Shown: piece by piece, positions 35,372 through 43,403 of the stretch
Layout of the letters: every line of letters starts with the position of its first letter
Numbering within the stretch: position 1 is the stretch's first letter
Source: Candidatus Riflebacteria bacterium HGW-Riflebacteria-1
GTDB taxonomy: Bacteria > Muiribacteriota > Ozemobacteria > Ozemobacterales > Ozemobacteraceae
Length of the DNA stretch: 64,000 nt
Direction: 5' to 3'
NCBI GenBank assembly: GCA_002839445.1
Contig: PGYB01000001.1
Location: forward strand, 346,735 to 410,734
The notes under the pieces: model-generated
What the model saw: only the letters and a program-made list of their open reading frames with translations
What the model was told of the DNA's origin: nothing
Database searches by the model: none
Position numbers and translations under genes: made by a program

Positions 35372-37367
35372 TTTCAGCTCCCACTGTCTCAAAATCATAA
35401 CCCATGCCCTTGAGCGGGCTGCCAGAAGATGGCATATAGCTGTAACTTAACTTGGGAAACTCGGCGAACGGGTCGCCGCCCTCGAGAGCCGGACCACTCG
35501 CCTGACTGAACGATAGATCGGCTGATGCAGCCAGCACCGTGCCATCTGAATTCTTGTATTTGCTGGCCAGTGCTGTAACGTTCCAGACAGCGTTGTTCTG
35601 GATCGTTACCGTATTACTGGCTGTGGCGAAATTATAGGGAACCGTGCCGGTATACAGCACACCAATGCCATTGCGCGACTTGTCGACCAGCAGCAGATTG
35701 CTTCTGATAGTTGCCTGAGCGGTATCTCTGATCTCAATGCCAATATTTGCATGCAGCGTATTGCGGCGAACCTCGTCACGACCGCGGCAGATGAGGCCGG
35801 TGCCGGTTGAACCCCAGCCAACAGTGTTGTATCTGACAACAGAAGTTATGCCAGTGTTGCCAACATCAAGTCCGCTGACACCCGAAAAGCTGATCTGGTT
35901 GCGTTCGACTCTGGCATACTTGTTGTCGCGGCAGACGATGCCATAAATGCTTCGCAATACCTTGTTTTCAGTTATCGTTACATCAACATTGTTGTCGCGA
36001 ATCAGCATGCCGGTGGTGCAACTGTCGATAAAAAGCTTTTCGAGAAGCACATCAGAGCGGGCCGAGGTGCACTTTATTCCCGCAGTCCGGCAGCTGATAA
36101 AACTCGAAGCGGTAATCTGTGGCAGTCCAGAAAGGCCATCAAGGCCATATTCAGCAAATGACAATTGCAGACCCTTGACCAGGCTCGCGCCGAGATCAGA
36201 AGCCACGTCAAAAATAATTCCCTGCCAGTCGCCGGCAGCTGGAGCGCCGCTGCCCGAGGTAATTACCACCGGTTGATCAGCAGTGCCTTGTATCATCAAT
36301 GTTCCCTGCACTCGCAACTTGATAAGGTCGCCATCAGTAACTGATTCCCACTGGTTTTTCGGCGCTACAGTAACGGTAACGCCCTTGTCGATTACCAGAC
36401 TTGCCCCTGGAATAACCGTAAGATCGCCAGTAAGATGATAAGGCGAGTCCTGAGCTCTCCACACGGCGTTCTGCGTCATTACGCCAGGCAGAAGAAATGT
36501 TGCAACCGCAGAGGGTGAAGACTCCTCGCCGCTGCCAGCCACCCTGGTAACGCGATAATAGTATTTGACGCCAGGGGTTACACTGTTGTCAGAATAGCTG
36601 TTCTGATTAACCGAGCCGGTCAGGTTAAAAGGTCCCTGCGCAGACTCGGCACGATAAATTTTGAATCCGGCAAAGTCTGCTGCCGTATCGCTGTTCCAGT
36701 CTATTTTGACAATGTTTGAATTCGACACCTTGCTGAGAAGCAGGCCTGTGGGCGCTTCCGGGCGCAAGGTATAAGGCGTGTTGAATGTAACCAGTGCAGA
36801 CTCGATAGTGCGGCCAGATGCATCGGTGGCAACGCATTTGAGCCGATAGGTGCTAGCCGGAACCAAACCTGTCAGTGAATACTGGTGCGTAAAAATCGCT
36901 TCGGTATCGCTGAAGGTGGTTTCTTCGAGCAGGGCACTGCGACCGTATTTGACAAAGCCTCTCGCCTTCTGCCTGGTATAGAAAATCACCGAAGCAGAGG
37001 TCGAAGTAATCGAACTGACCTGTACGTCAAAAATATCGCCGTCAGATACCAGCGCAAATATCACATTTCCGGCTGTTTCGCCGCTTATTACCTCAACCTG
37101 GCGCGTCTGCGTCTGATATTTCTCACGCGACGCCTTCAGCTCTGTCGTTTGTGCGGGCAGAGACTCCAGCAGCCATTTCCCATAAATATCAGACATGGTC
37201 GAGGCTTCGGGAGCAGATATTCTTACGCCGCTCAGCGGGTTACCGTATGAATCGGTAACAATACCGGCAATCCCGCCACGCCCCACCGTCTCTGAGTTCA
37301 TGCAGCCTGCGTGAGCGAGCAGTATAACAAACAGTAAAAGAGTCAGGATTATTCTAATTTTTTTCAT
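35358..37367 (-). CDS. Beta-helix/FN3 lipoprotein, paralogue 1
   Basis: The protein is 669 aa with lipobox AHAGC (Cys22). A regulatory-like domain (GIAGIVTDSYGNPLSGVRIS), FN3-like domains (VSSITSTSASVIFYTR; FAGFKIYRAESAQGP) and a beta-helix (about 330-620) follow one another. It ends EGGDPFAEFPKLSY. It is the first gene of the three-gene set; the other two follow with overlap or 3-nt spacing. Its ribosome site is weak (GAGTGA). Confidence 0.83.
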   Translation of the reverse strand: MKKIRIILTLLLFVILLAHAGCMNSETVGRGGIAGIVTDSYGNPLSGVRISAPEASTMSDIYGKWLLESLPAQTTELKASREKYQTQTRQVEVISGETAGNVIFALVSDGDIFDVQVSSITSTSASVIFYTRQKARGFVKYGRSALLEETTFSDTEAIFTHQYSLTGLVPASTYRLKCVATDASGRTIESALVTFNTPYTLRPEAPTGLLLSKVSNSNIVKIDWNSDTAADFAGFKIYRAESAQGPFNLTGSVNQNSYSDNSVTPGVKYYYRVTRVAGSGEESSPSAVATFLLPGVMTQNAVWRAQDSPYHLTGDLTVIPGASLVIDKGVTVTVAPKNQWESVTDGDLIKLRVQGTLMIQGTADQPVVITSGSGAPAAGDWQGIIFDVASDLGASLVKGLQLSFAEYGLDGLSGLPQITASSFISCRTAGIKCTSARSDVLLEKLFIDSCTTGMLIRDNNVDVTITENKVLRSIYGIVCRDNKYARVERNQISFSGVSGLDVGNTGITSVVRYNTVGWGSTGTGLICRGRDEVRRNTLHANIGIEIRDTAQATIRSNLLLVDKSRNGIGVLYTGTVPYNFATASNTVTIQNNAVWNVTALASKYKNSDGTVLAASADLSFSQASGPALEGGDPFAEFPKLSYSYMPSSGSPLKGMGYDFETVGAENVPD

Positions 37368-37439
37368 TCACTCATAGTTCTCGGAAAAAATTGCAATAAT
37401 CATTAGAAACAAAAGGTTGAAAGAAAAACAAAAATGGAG

Positions 37440-37468
37440 TTACATTTTTCAGGCGAATAAGCTATTGT
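37440..37468 (+). promoter_or_regulatory. Possible promoter of the aminotransferase operon
   Basis: TTACAT (37440-37445), 17-bp spacer, TATTGT (37463-37468), about 45 bp before the start codon in the divergent gap. Confidence 0.4.
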
Positions 37469-37511
37469 GAACGAAAGAACTTGAAGATCACCTCGGGAAA
37501 GGAAAGTGTTG

Positions 37512-38750
37512 ATGAAAAAGATTTCGCTCAGAGCCGAAGAAATGCAGGCTTCTCCAATCCGTAAACTTATACCCTTTGCAGTAGCGGCCAGAAAAAAAGG
37601 CATAAATGTTTTCCCGCTCAACATCGGGCAACCTGACATACCCACCCCGCTGCCGATTCGCGAGGCGATTCGCAACTTTGACCAGGAAGTTCTTGCCTAC
37701 AGCCCATCTCAGGGCGAAGATTTTCTGGTAGAAGCTTTTTCGGGTTATTATCGCCAGAACCGCATTGAACTGGCTCCCGAAGACATCATCGTTACTACCG
37801 GTGGCAGCGAAGCAATCTTTTTTGCGTTCCTTTCGATCTGTGACCCGGGTGACGAAATCATAGTATTTGAGCCGTTCTACACAAATTATAACGGCATGGC
37901 CCTAGAAACCGGTGTCACACTCAAAGCGATCACCACCTATGCTGAAGACGGTTTTCAGCTGCCTTCTGTCGAGACCATCGAAAAGGCAGTCTCCAGCAAA
38001 ACCCGTGGTATTCTGATCTGCAACCCCAACAACCCGACCGGCACAGTATATTCGGCCAAGGCACTCGAAGATCTCGCCTTTATCGCCAAAAAGCATAATC
38101 TTTATATCATCGCCGATGAAGTTTATCGCGAATTCACTTACGATGGCCTGCACCACACCTCGATTCTGCAGATCGATGGCATGGACCAGCACGCTATTCT
38201 CATCGACAGCATTTCGAAACGTTATTCGGCATGTGGAGCGCGCATCGGCGTTGTCGCCAGCCGCAACAAGGCTGTAATGGTCGCCTGCATGAAATTCGCC
38301 CAGGCCCGCCTCAGCTCACCCACCGTCGAACAGTGGGGCGCGCGCGCCGGCATGCTCATGGACCCCTCATATTTCACGCCAATTCTTGAAGAATATCAGC
38401 GACGGCGCGACACAGTAATGGCTGGTCTGGCCAAGGCCCCCGGCGTTGTCTGTGAAGTTCCGACCGGCGCTTTTTACGTTATCGCCAAGCTGCCAATCAA
38501 AGATGCCGACCGTTTTGCGCAGTGGATGCTTACTGACTTTGTCTATGAAGGCAGCACTGTGCTCGTCGCCCCGGCCGCCGGCTTTTATGTGACCCCTGGC
38601 CTCGGTCTCAACGAGATCCGCATCAGCTACGTGCTCGAAGTAGCAAAGCTCGAAAAGGCAATGACTACTCTTGCTGAGGCGATTAACCAGTTCAAGAAGG
38701 TCGAAGAAAAAGAATCCGCTTCAGAAAAGGCTGCTTCGGCCAATGCTTGA
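37512..38750 (+). CDS. Class I/II pyridoxal-phosphate aminotransferase
   Basis: The protein is 412 aa, AspC-like subgroup. It shows the fold-type I motifs: NIGQPDIPTP near 37, VTTGGSEAI near 95, NPNNPTG (171-177), DEVY (202-205), the PLP-binding Lys236 in SISKRYSACGARIG, and the Arg of EIRISYV. Substrate could be aspartate or another amino acid; with dapB two genes away a role around aspartate-family amino acids is plausible but unproven. ATG 37512 is preferred over the in-frame GTG/TTG just before. The stop overlaps dut by 8 nt. Confidence 0.9.
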   Translation: MKKISLRAEEMQASPIRKLIPFAVAARKKGINVFPLNIGQPDIPTPLPIREAIRNFDQEVLAYSPSQGEDFLVEAFSGYYRQNRIELAPEDIIVTTGGSEAIFFAFLSICDPGDEIIVFEPFYTNYNGMALETGVTLKAITTYAEDGFQLPSVETIEKAVSSKTRGILICNPNNPTGTVYSAKALEDLAFIAKKHNLYIIADEVYREFTYDGLHHTSILQIDGMDQHAILIDSISKRYSACGARIGVVASRNKAVMVACMKFAQARLSSPTVEQWGARAGMLMDPSYFTPILEEYQRRRDTVMAGLAKAPGVVCEVPTGAFYVIAKLPIKDADRFAQWMLTDFVYEGSTVLVAPAAGFYVTPGLGLNEIRISYVLEVAKLEKAMTTLAEAINQFKKVEEKESASEKAASANA

Positions 38751-39198
38751 TAACACCTGCACGCCGCAGATCTACGTTCAGCTCGAAGATCGTCCTGGCG
38801 TAAGCATTCCGGCGCAGGCAACGGCAGGATCTGCTGGCTACGATCTATGCGCCTGTCAGCAGATTTTGCTGAAAGCCCGCTGCTATGCCAAAGTTCCGAC
38901 GGGACTGCGGCTGTCGATGCCATCTGGCTTCGAAGGCCAGGTCAGACCGAGATCCGGGCTGGCTGCCAAACACGGCGTTACCGTGTTAAACGCTCCGGGC
39001 ACTATTGACAGCGACTACCGCGGCGAGGTATGTGTTATTCTTATTAACCATGGCAATGAAGATTTTCTGATAGAACCAGGCATGCGCGTCGCGCAACTGG
39101 TTTTTGCGAGAGTCATTACCGTAGATTTTGTTAAAACAGATTCTCTTGATGAATCGGGTCGTGGCGAAGGTGGCTTTGGCTCGACCGGCACAAGATAA
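38743..39198 (+). CDS. dut: Deoxyuridine triphosphatase
   Basis: It hydrolyses dUTP to dUMP, keeping uracil out of DNA. The protein is 151 aa with all five trimeric dUTPase motifs: AGSAGYDLCA, RPRSGLA, GTIDSDYRGEV (catalytic Asp), GMRVAQLVF and the C-terminal RGEGGFGSTG arm. The start ATG 38743 lies inside the end of the aminotransferase gene, so translation is coupled. Confidence 0.95.
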   Translation: MLDNTCTPQIYVQLEDRPGVSIPAQATAGSAGYDLCACQQILLKARCYAKVPTGLRLSMPSGFEGQVRPRSGLAAKHGVTVLNAPGTIDSDYRGEVCVILINHGNEDFLIEPGMRVAQLVFARVITVDFVKTDSLDESGRGEGGFGSTGTR

Positions 39199-39210
39199 AG
39201 CGAGGAAACC

Positions 39211-39960
39211 ATGAAACGAAAAAAAGTTGCAGTTATAGGCTGTTGTGGCAAGATGGGCCAGGTCGTATGCAGATATCTTCTCTCTCATAATGATTACGAG
39301 CTTGCTGCCGGCATCGACTCCACCAGAAACGGAGACGATCTGGGTTCGGTTCTCGGCCTGGGCACAACCGGCATTCAGATATCATCAAACCTGCAGACAA
39401 CGCTTTCTGAAGCGAACATTGACATCGCTATCGACTTTACAGTGCCTGACGCGGTAGTCAATAACACTGCGATCTGCCTGCAGGCCAAAATTGCTGTTCT
39501 GATCGGCACGACCGGTATCAACCAGGAAGACCAGATCAAACTCGACCACCTCGCCCGCAAAATGAATACTGCTGTGATGATCGTGCCGAACTTTGCAATT
39601 GGTGCGATTCTTATGATGGAATTCGCCCGCAAGGCCGCCAGATATATGGGTAATGTCGAGATAATAGAAATGCACCACCCCCAGAAGCTTGACAAACCTT
39701 CGGGAACCGCGATTAGAACCCGCCAGCACATTCTTGACGAACTCGGCATAAAAGACGAATCAACAGCTGAGCAGGTTCCGATTCATTCGGTGCGCCTGCC
39801 CGGCCTGGTGGCTCATCAGACAGTGATATTCGGCGATGTCGGGCAAACTCTTACCATAAGGCATGACTCACTGAATCGCGATTCATTTATGCCCGGAATC
39901 GGCATTGCCCTCTCTCAGATGAGCTCATTTTCTGGACTGAAGGTCGGTCTCGAAATCTGA
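39211..39960 (+). CDS. dapB: Dihydrodipicolinate reductase
   Basis: A lysine/diaminopimelate-pathway enzyme of 249 aa. The NAD(P)-binding motif VAVIGCCGKMGQVV is at the N-terminus. The DapB signature EIIEMHHPQKLDKPSGTA near 150-167 contains the catalytic His pair (155-156) and Lys159/162. It is in an operon with dut 12 nt upstream. GCGAGGAAA precedes the ATG. Confidence 0.95.
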   Translation: MKRKKVAVIGCCGKMGQVVCRYLLSHNDYELAAGIDSTRNGDDLGSVLGLGTTGIQISSNLQTTLSEANIDIAIDFTVPDAVVNNTAICLQAKIAVLIGTTGINQEDQIKLDHLARKMNTAVMIVPNFAIGAILMMEFARKAARYMGNVEIIEMHHPQKLDKPSGTAIRTRQHILDELGIKDESTAEQVPIHSVRLPGLVAHQTVIFGDVGQTLTIRHDSLNRDSFMPGIGIALSQMSSFSGLKVGLEI

Positions 39961-39984
39961 CGCTTATCAACAGACTGGTTTGCG

Positions 39985-40010
39985 CATTTTTTGCAGTCGT
40001 GCAAAAAATG
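39985..40010. repeat. Perfect 11-bp inverted repeat
   Basis: CATTTTTTGCA (39985-39995), loop GTCG, TGCAAAAAATG (40000-40010). No T-run follows, so it is more likely an operator for the small gene at 40078 than a terminator for dapB. Confidence 0.6.
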
Positions 40011-40077
40011 TTCAAAAATTTTGTAAAATTCGCCGATAGCTCCTGAAGAACAAATAAAGTTATTAAGGAGCGCTAAT

Positions 40078-40317
40078 ATGATTCTGCCGAATACCCCGCT
40101 CTATCAGGCAAAAACCGACGCCGAATTCCGCATTCGCATGATCCAGCACATCAAAACAGCTTATAAAGACATTCTCGGCAATGATGCCAAACTGCTTGAT
40201 CTGCCCAACGGCCTTGATATTGTGCAGGCAAAGATTCAGCAGCGTCTGTATGATATCAGCCGCGGCACAATAAACCTGATCAGAGAAGACGACCGCGACG
40301 AACAGCTCGCAGCCTGA
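40078..40317 (+). CDS. Small cytosolic protein, 79 aa, unknown
   Basis: I do not recognise it. It has no signal peptide or membrane segment. It looks helical (AEFRIRMIQHIKTAYKDIL; DIVQAKIQQRLYDISRGTINLI) with an acidic end. A strong AAGGAG site lies 8 nt before ATG 40078 and a terminator follows, so it is probably a true, well-translated gene with its own control (palindrome at 39985). Confidence 0.7.
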   Translation: MILPNTPLYQAKTDAEFRIRMIQHIKTAYKDILGNDAKLLDLPNGLDIVQAKIQQRLYDISRGTINLIREDDRDEQLAA

Positions 40318-40355
40318 TTGTAAAAATTATAAAATAATCCCCCGTTCTGAGATGG

Positions 40356-40389
40356 CCCCGAAATCGGATTACCTGATTTCGGGGTTTTT
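40356..40389 (+). terminator. Intrinsic terminator after the small gene
   Basis: CCCCGAAATC (40356-40365) pairs perfectly with GATTTCGGGG (40375-40384); five T follow. The convergent ATPase gene stops at the T-run. Confidence 0.9.
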
Positions 40390-43373
40390 CATTGCTGATC
40401 AGTTATCTCTTCAAATGGTGACACATCGGGCACTTCGCTGCGCGAAGAAGTGGCGGCAAAATGACGCCACAGTTCGCCAGCCCACAATACCAGCGAGGTT
40501 CCTGCAATTATCGCCAGCCAGGTCAAGAGCGAAAGCGGCTCAGTTCTGAACATGGCTCCACCATATTGAACAATCAAAAATTGAATAATCACTATTGCCG
40601 GCATGATTATCATGAACCCCTTGTTCTCTCTGATACGGGTTAAAGCTGAATGGTGAAAACCAAGCGCCCGGGCATTGAACATATTCCAGACCTGCAGTAA
40701 AACGAAGGTCGTAAAAAATATCGACAATTCTTTGGTGTCAACCACGCCATCGCGCTGAAAATACTTTAAAAAGCCGATCAAAAACAGATAGAACAGGGCG
40801 CCAACCCCGAGGATATGCCGATACATCGGCGCTGAGACGATAAAGTCTTCGGACCGGCGCGGAGCGCGGGCCATGACCCGCCAGTGTGGAGGTTCGGTCG
40901 CGAGTGCCAGAGCGGCGAAGGTATCCATTATCAGGTTGACCCAGAGCATCTGAACAACTGTCAACGGCATCTTTATTCCGATAAACGGCCCGGTCAGTGC
41001 TACGCCCAGCGCAACCACGTTGATAGTAAGCTGAAACATTATAAAGCGCTGAATGTTATCGTAAAGCGACCGCCCCCACATAATGCCTTTAACAACACTC
41101 GGAAACGAATCGTCGAGCAAGATGATGTCGCTCGCTTCTTTGGCGACCGAAGTACCGGTTTTGCCCATTGCCAGCCCGACATTTGCGTGATTGAGAGCCG
41201 GAGCATCATTGGTGCCATCGCCGGTAACGGCTACAACTTCGCCGCTCTGCTGCAGAAGCCTGACCATTTTGAGCTTGTCAGCCGGGCGGGCGCGCGACAG
41301 AATTTTTATCTCAAGAGCCCGACGGGCGGCCATTTCGTCAGAAAGAGCCTGAAATTCCGTGCCGGTCATGTGGATCTGTTCTGCCCTTTCATCCGGCTCG
41401 ATCAAACCGGCCTGTTTAGCTATTTCCCAGGCCGTATTCGAGTTGTCGCCAGTAATAATTTTAACCTTCACGCCGGCGCGCCGGCACAGATTAAGCGCCA
41501 GCGGCACTTCCGGCCTGATCGGGTCGGCAATAGCGACAAAGCCTAACCAGGTCATATTGCTGGCAACAGAATTCAGGTCGCCTTCTGGCTTGCGATCGAT
41601 GCCACGTAAAAACGCGAAGCCAAGAGTGCGCATTCCGCGGGCCTGGCTTTGCCTGAGCTCAACAGAAATTTTGTCGGCAAAATGATTGATTGACTGCAGA
41701 CCCTTATCAGTGAGAACCTCTGTGCAACGGGCAAGAACAAGCTCCGGAGCACCTTTAACATAGAGAATTTTTTCGCTGCCAGCACCCGACAAGCCATAAG
41801 AGCCCATCATCTTACGTTCTGTCGAAAATGTCCATTGCATTTCGAGGGCAAAATCCTGACGCAGACGCAGATAATCAATGCCAAATTCTTCGAGCCACAT
41901 CAGAGCAGCGCCTTCGGTCGGGTTGCCTAACACCACCGTTTCACCGCCCTCTTTGCGGCTAAGGTTGGCCGTGCTGTTGGCCGCGATTGATTCGGCGACA
42001 ATTTGTTCTATTGTGGTTGTCAGGTCTCGCGCCAGAACACCTGATTTCAGTGCCGGGAAATACACAGAATTCATAACCATTTTATTCTGCGTAAGGGTTC
42101 CGGTTTTGTCTGAACAGATTACCGTAGCGGCACCAATGGTTTCACAGGCATGCATGCGGCGGACAAGGTTATTGGCAGCCGTCATTTTGCGCATGCTGTA
42201 AGCCAGGCTCAACGTAACGCTCATCGGCAATCCTTCAGGAACAGCAACAACAATTATGGTCACCGCGATCATAAAAAACTTCAAAAAGTCACTGACCGCC
42301 TGCGAAGTCAACCAGCCAGAAGGTTCTTGTGGCAAAAAGCCACTCATTACGCCGGTAACGATACAAAGAACAAAAATCAACACGCCGGCGGCAGCAACCT
42401 GCAGCCATGGGCGCAAACCTTCGGCTTCGATTATTCTGGGCAAGCGAAGCTCTCTGCCTGCCAGCTCAAAACCGTCTGCCAGAATGGGCATCCAGACCCT
42501 GGCAAAGCCAATCATCGCGCTGATAAAGAGTATCAGCGAAAATCCCCACTGCGCCGAAGTCAGAACAAGATCACCAGAGCGATAGTCTCTGAAAACCAGG
42601 GCAAGAAAGGTCAAAAAAGCTATCGAAAAGCCAACGACGCCGATAAGTTTGCTCAGCCTTTCGAGCTGGCGATTTAACGGTGTCGGCTCGTCGCTGTCTT
42701 CACTGGCTGCTCGCGCTGCCTTGCCAATCTCTGTAGAATCGCCGACCGCGGTTATCTCTATCACCCCGTGGCCGTCATGCACCATGGTGCTTCGCAAAAC
42801 AGCGTCGGGCGGGTAGGCATTGTCTTCATGGCTATCAGCAGCTTTTTCACTGACTACGGATTTGGCAACCGGCATCGATTCTCCGGTCAGCCGGGCCTCA
42901 TCGATCTGCAATGAAACGGCTTCGAGAATCTTGCCATCGGCCGGCACTTCGTCTCCGGCCTCGAGCAGCACGATGTCGCCGTATACCAGATCTTTGATCG
43001 GCACAGTTGTAAAAGCACCATCGCGAACGACCTTGATTGGCGCCTCATCAGAAACCTGGTTGAGAATGTCGAACTCTTTTTCAGCCTTGTATTCATTGAG
43101 AAACGCAAGAGTCGTGGCCAGAAGAATGGCAATAACTATACCGATTCCTTCAAAATGTTCACCATTGATAAAACCAACCCCGATCGCAATCAAAGCGGCA
43201 ATCATGAGTATTCTTATGATCGGGTCGTCAAATTTTTCGAGCAAAAGGCGCCACCAGGGCTCTCTCTCAGCAGGCGTGAGAACGTTGGCGCCGTATTTAT
43301 TGCGATTTTCAATTACCTGCGCAGCCTTAAGGCCTTTGTGCGAGATAATTCTACTATGCTGCGAATTTGCCAT
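40389..43373 (-). CDS. Ca2+-type P-type ATPase (P2 family)
   Basis: A cation pump of the inner membrane, 994 aa. The N-terminal cation-ATPase domain is at 10-75, with the actuator TGES at 163-166. Helix M4 has the ion-binding PEGLP (379-383), which points to Ca2+ (P2A/P2B). The phosphorylated Asp422 is in DKTGTLTQN, and the hinge motif VAVTGDGTNDAPAL is present. The C-terminal cation-ATPase helices are complete. The sequence at about 280-350 between M3 and M4 is longer than usual, with two extra hydrophobic stretches. GGAG precedes the start. Confidence 0.9.
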   Translation of the reverse strand: MANSQHSRIISHKGLKAAQVIENRNKYGANVLTPAEREPWWRLLLEKFDDPIIRILMIAALIAIGVGFINGEHFEGIGIVIAILLATTLAFLNEYKAEKEFDILNQVSDEAPIKVVRDGAFTTVPIKDLVYGDIVLLEAGDEVPADGKILEAVSLQIDEARLTGESMPVAKSVVSEKAADSHEDNAYPPDAVLRSTMVHDGHGVIEITAVGDSTEIGKAARAASEDSDEPTPLNRQLERLSKLIGVVGFSIAFLTFLALVFRDYRSGDLVLTSAQWGFSLILFISAMIGFARVWMPILADGFELAGRELRLPRIIEAEGLRPWLQVAAAGVLIFVLCIVTGVMSGFLPQEPSGWLTSQAVSDFLKFFMIAVTIIVVAVPEGLPMSVTLSLAYSMRKMTAANNLVRRMHACETIGAATVICSDKTGTLTQNKMVMNSVYFPALKSGVLARDLTTTIEQIVAESIAANSTANLSRKEGGETVVLGNPTEGAALMWLEEFGIDYLRLRQDFALEMQWTFSTERKMMGSYGLSGAGSEKILYVKGAPELVLARCTEVLTDKGLQSINHFADKISVELRQSQARGMRTLGFAFLRGIDRKPEGDLNSVASNMTWLGFVAIADPIRPEVPLALNLCRRAGVKVKIITGDNSNTAWEIAKQAGLIEPDERAEQIHMTGTEFQALSDEMAARRALEIKILSRARPADKLKMVRLLQQSGEVVAVTGDGTNDAPALNHANVGLAMGKTGTSVAKEASDIILLDDSFPSVVKGIMWGRSLYDNIQRFIMFQLTINVVALGVALTGPFIGIKMPLTVVQMLWVNLIMDTFAALALATEPPHWRVMARAPRRSEDFIVSAPMYRHILGVGALFYLFLIGFLKYFQRDGVVDTKELSIFFTTFVLLQVWNMFNARALGFHHSALTRIRENKGFMIIMPAIVIIQFLIVQYGGAMFRTEPLSLLTWLAIIAGTSLVLWAGELWRHFAATSSRSEVPDVSPFEEITDQQ

Positions 43374-43403
43374 TTATAAACTCCAGTTGTGAATGCGAGG
43401 CCG

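Noticed and set aside
39985..40010. The inverted repeat as a dapB terminator
   Set aside because: No T-run follows the right arm on either strand; the T's are inside the arm.
42150..42677. Plus-strand open frame within the P-type ATPase gene
   Set aside because: It is antisense to the ATPase core motifs and has low-complexity polar composition typical of an antisense shadow.
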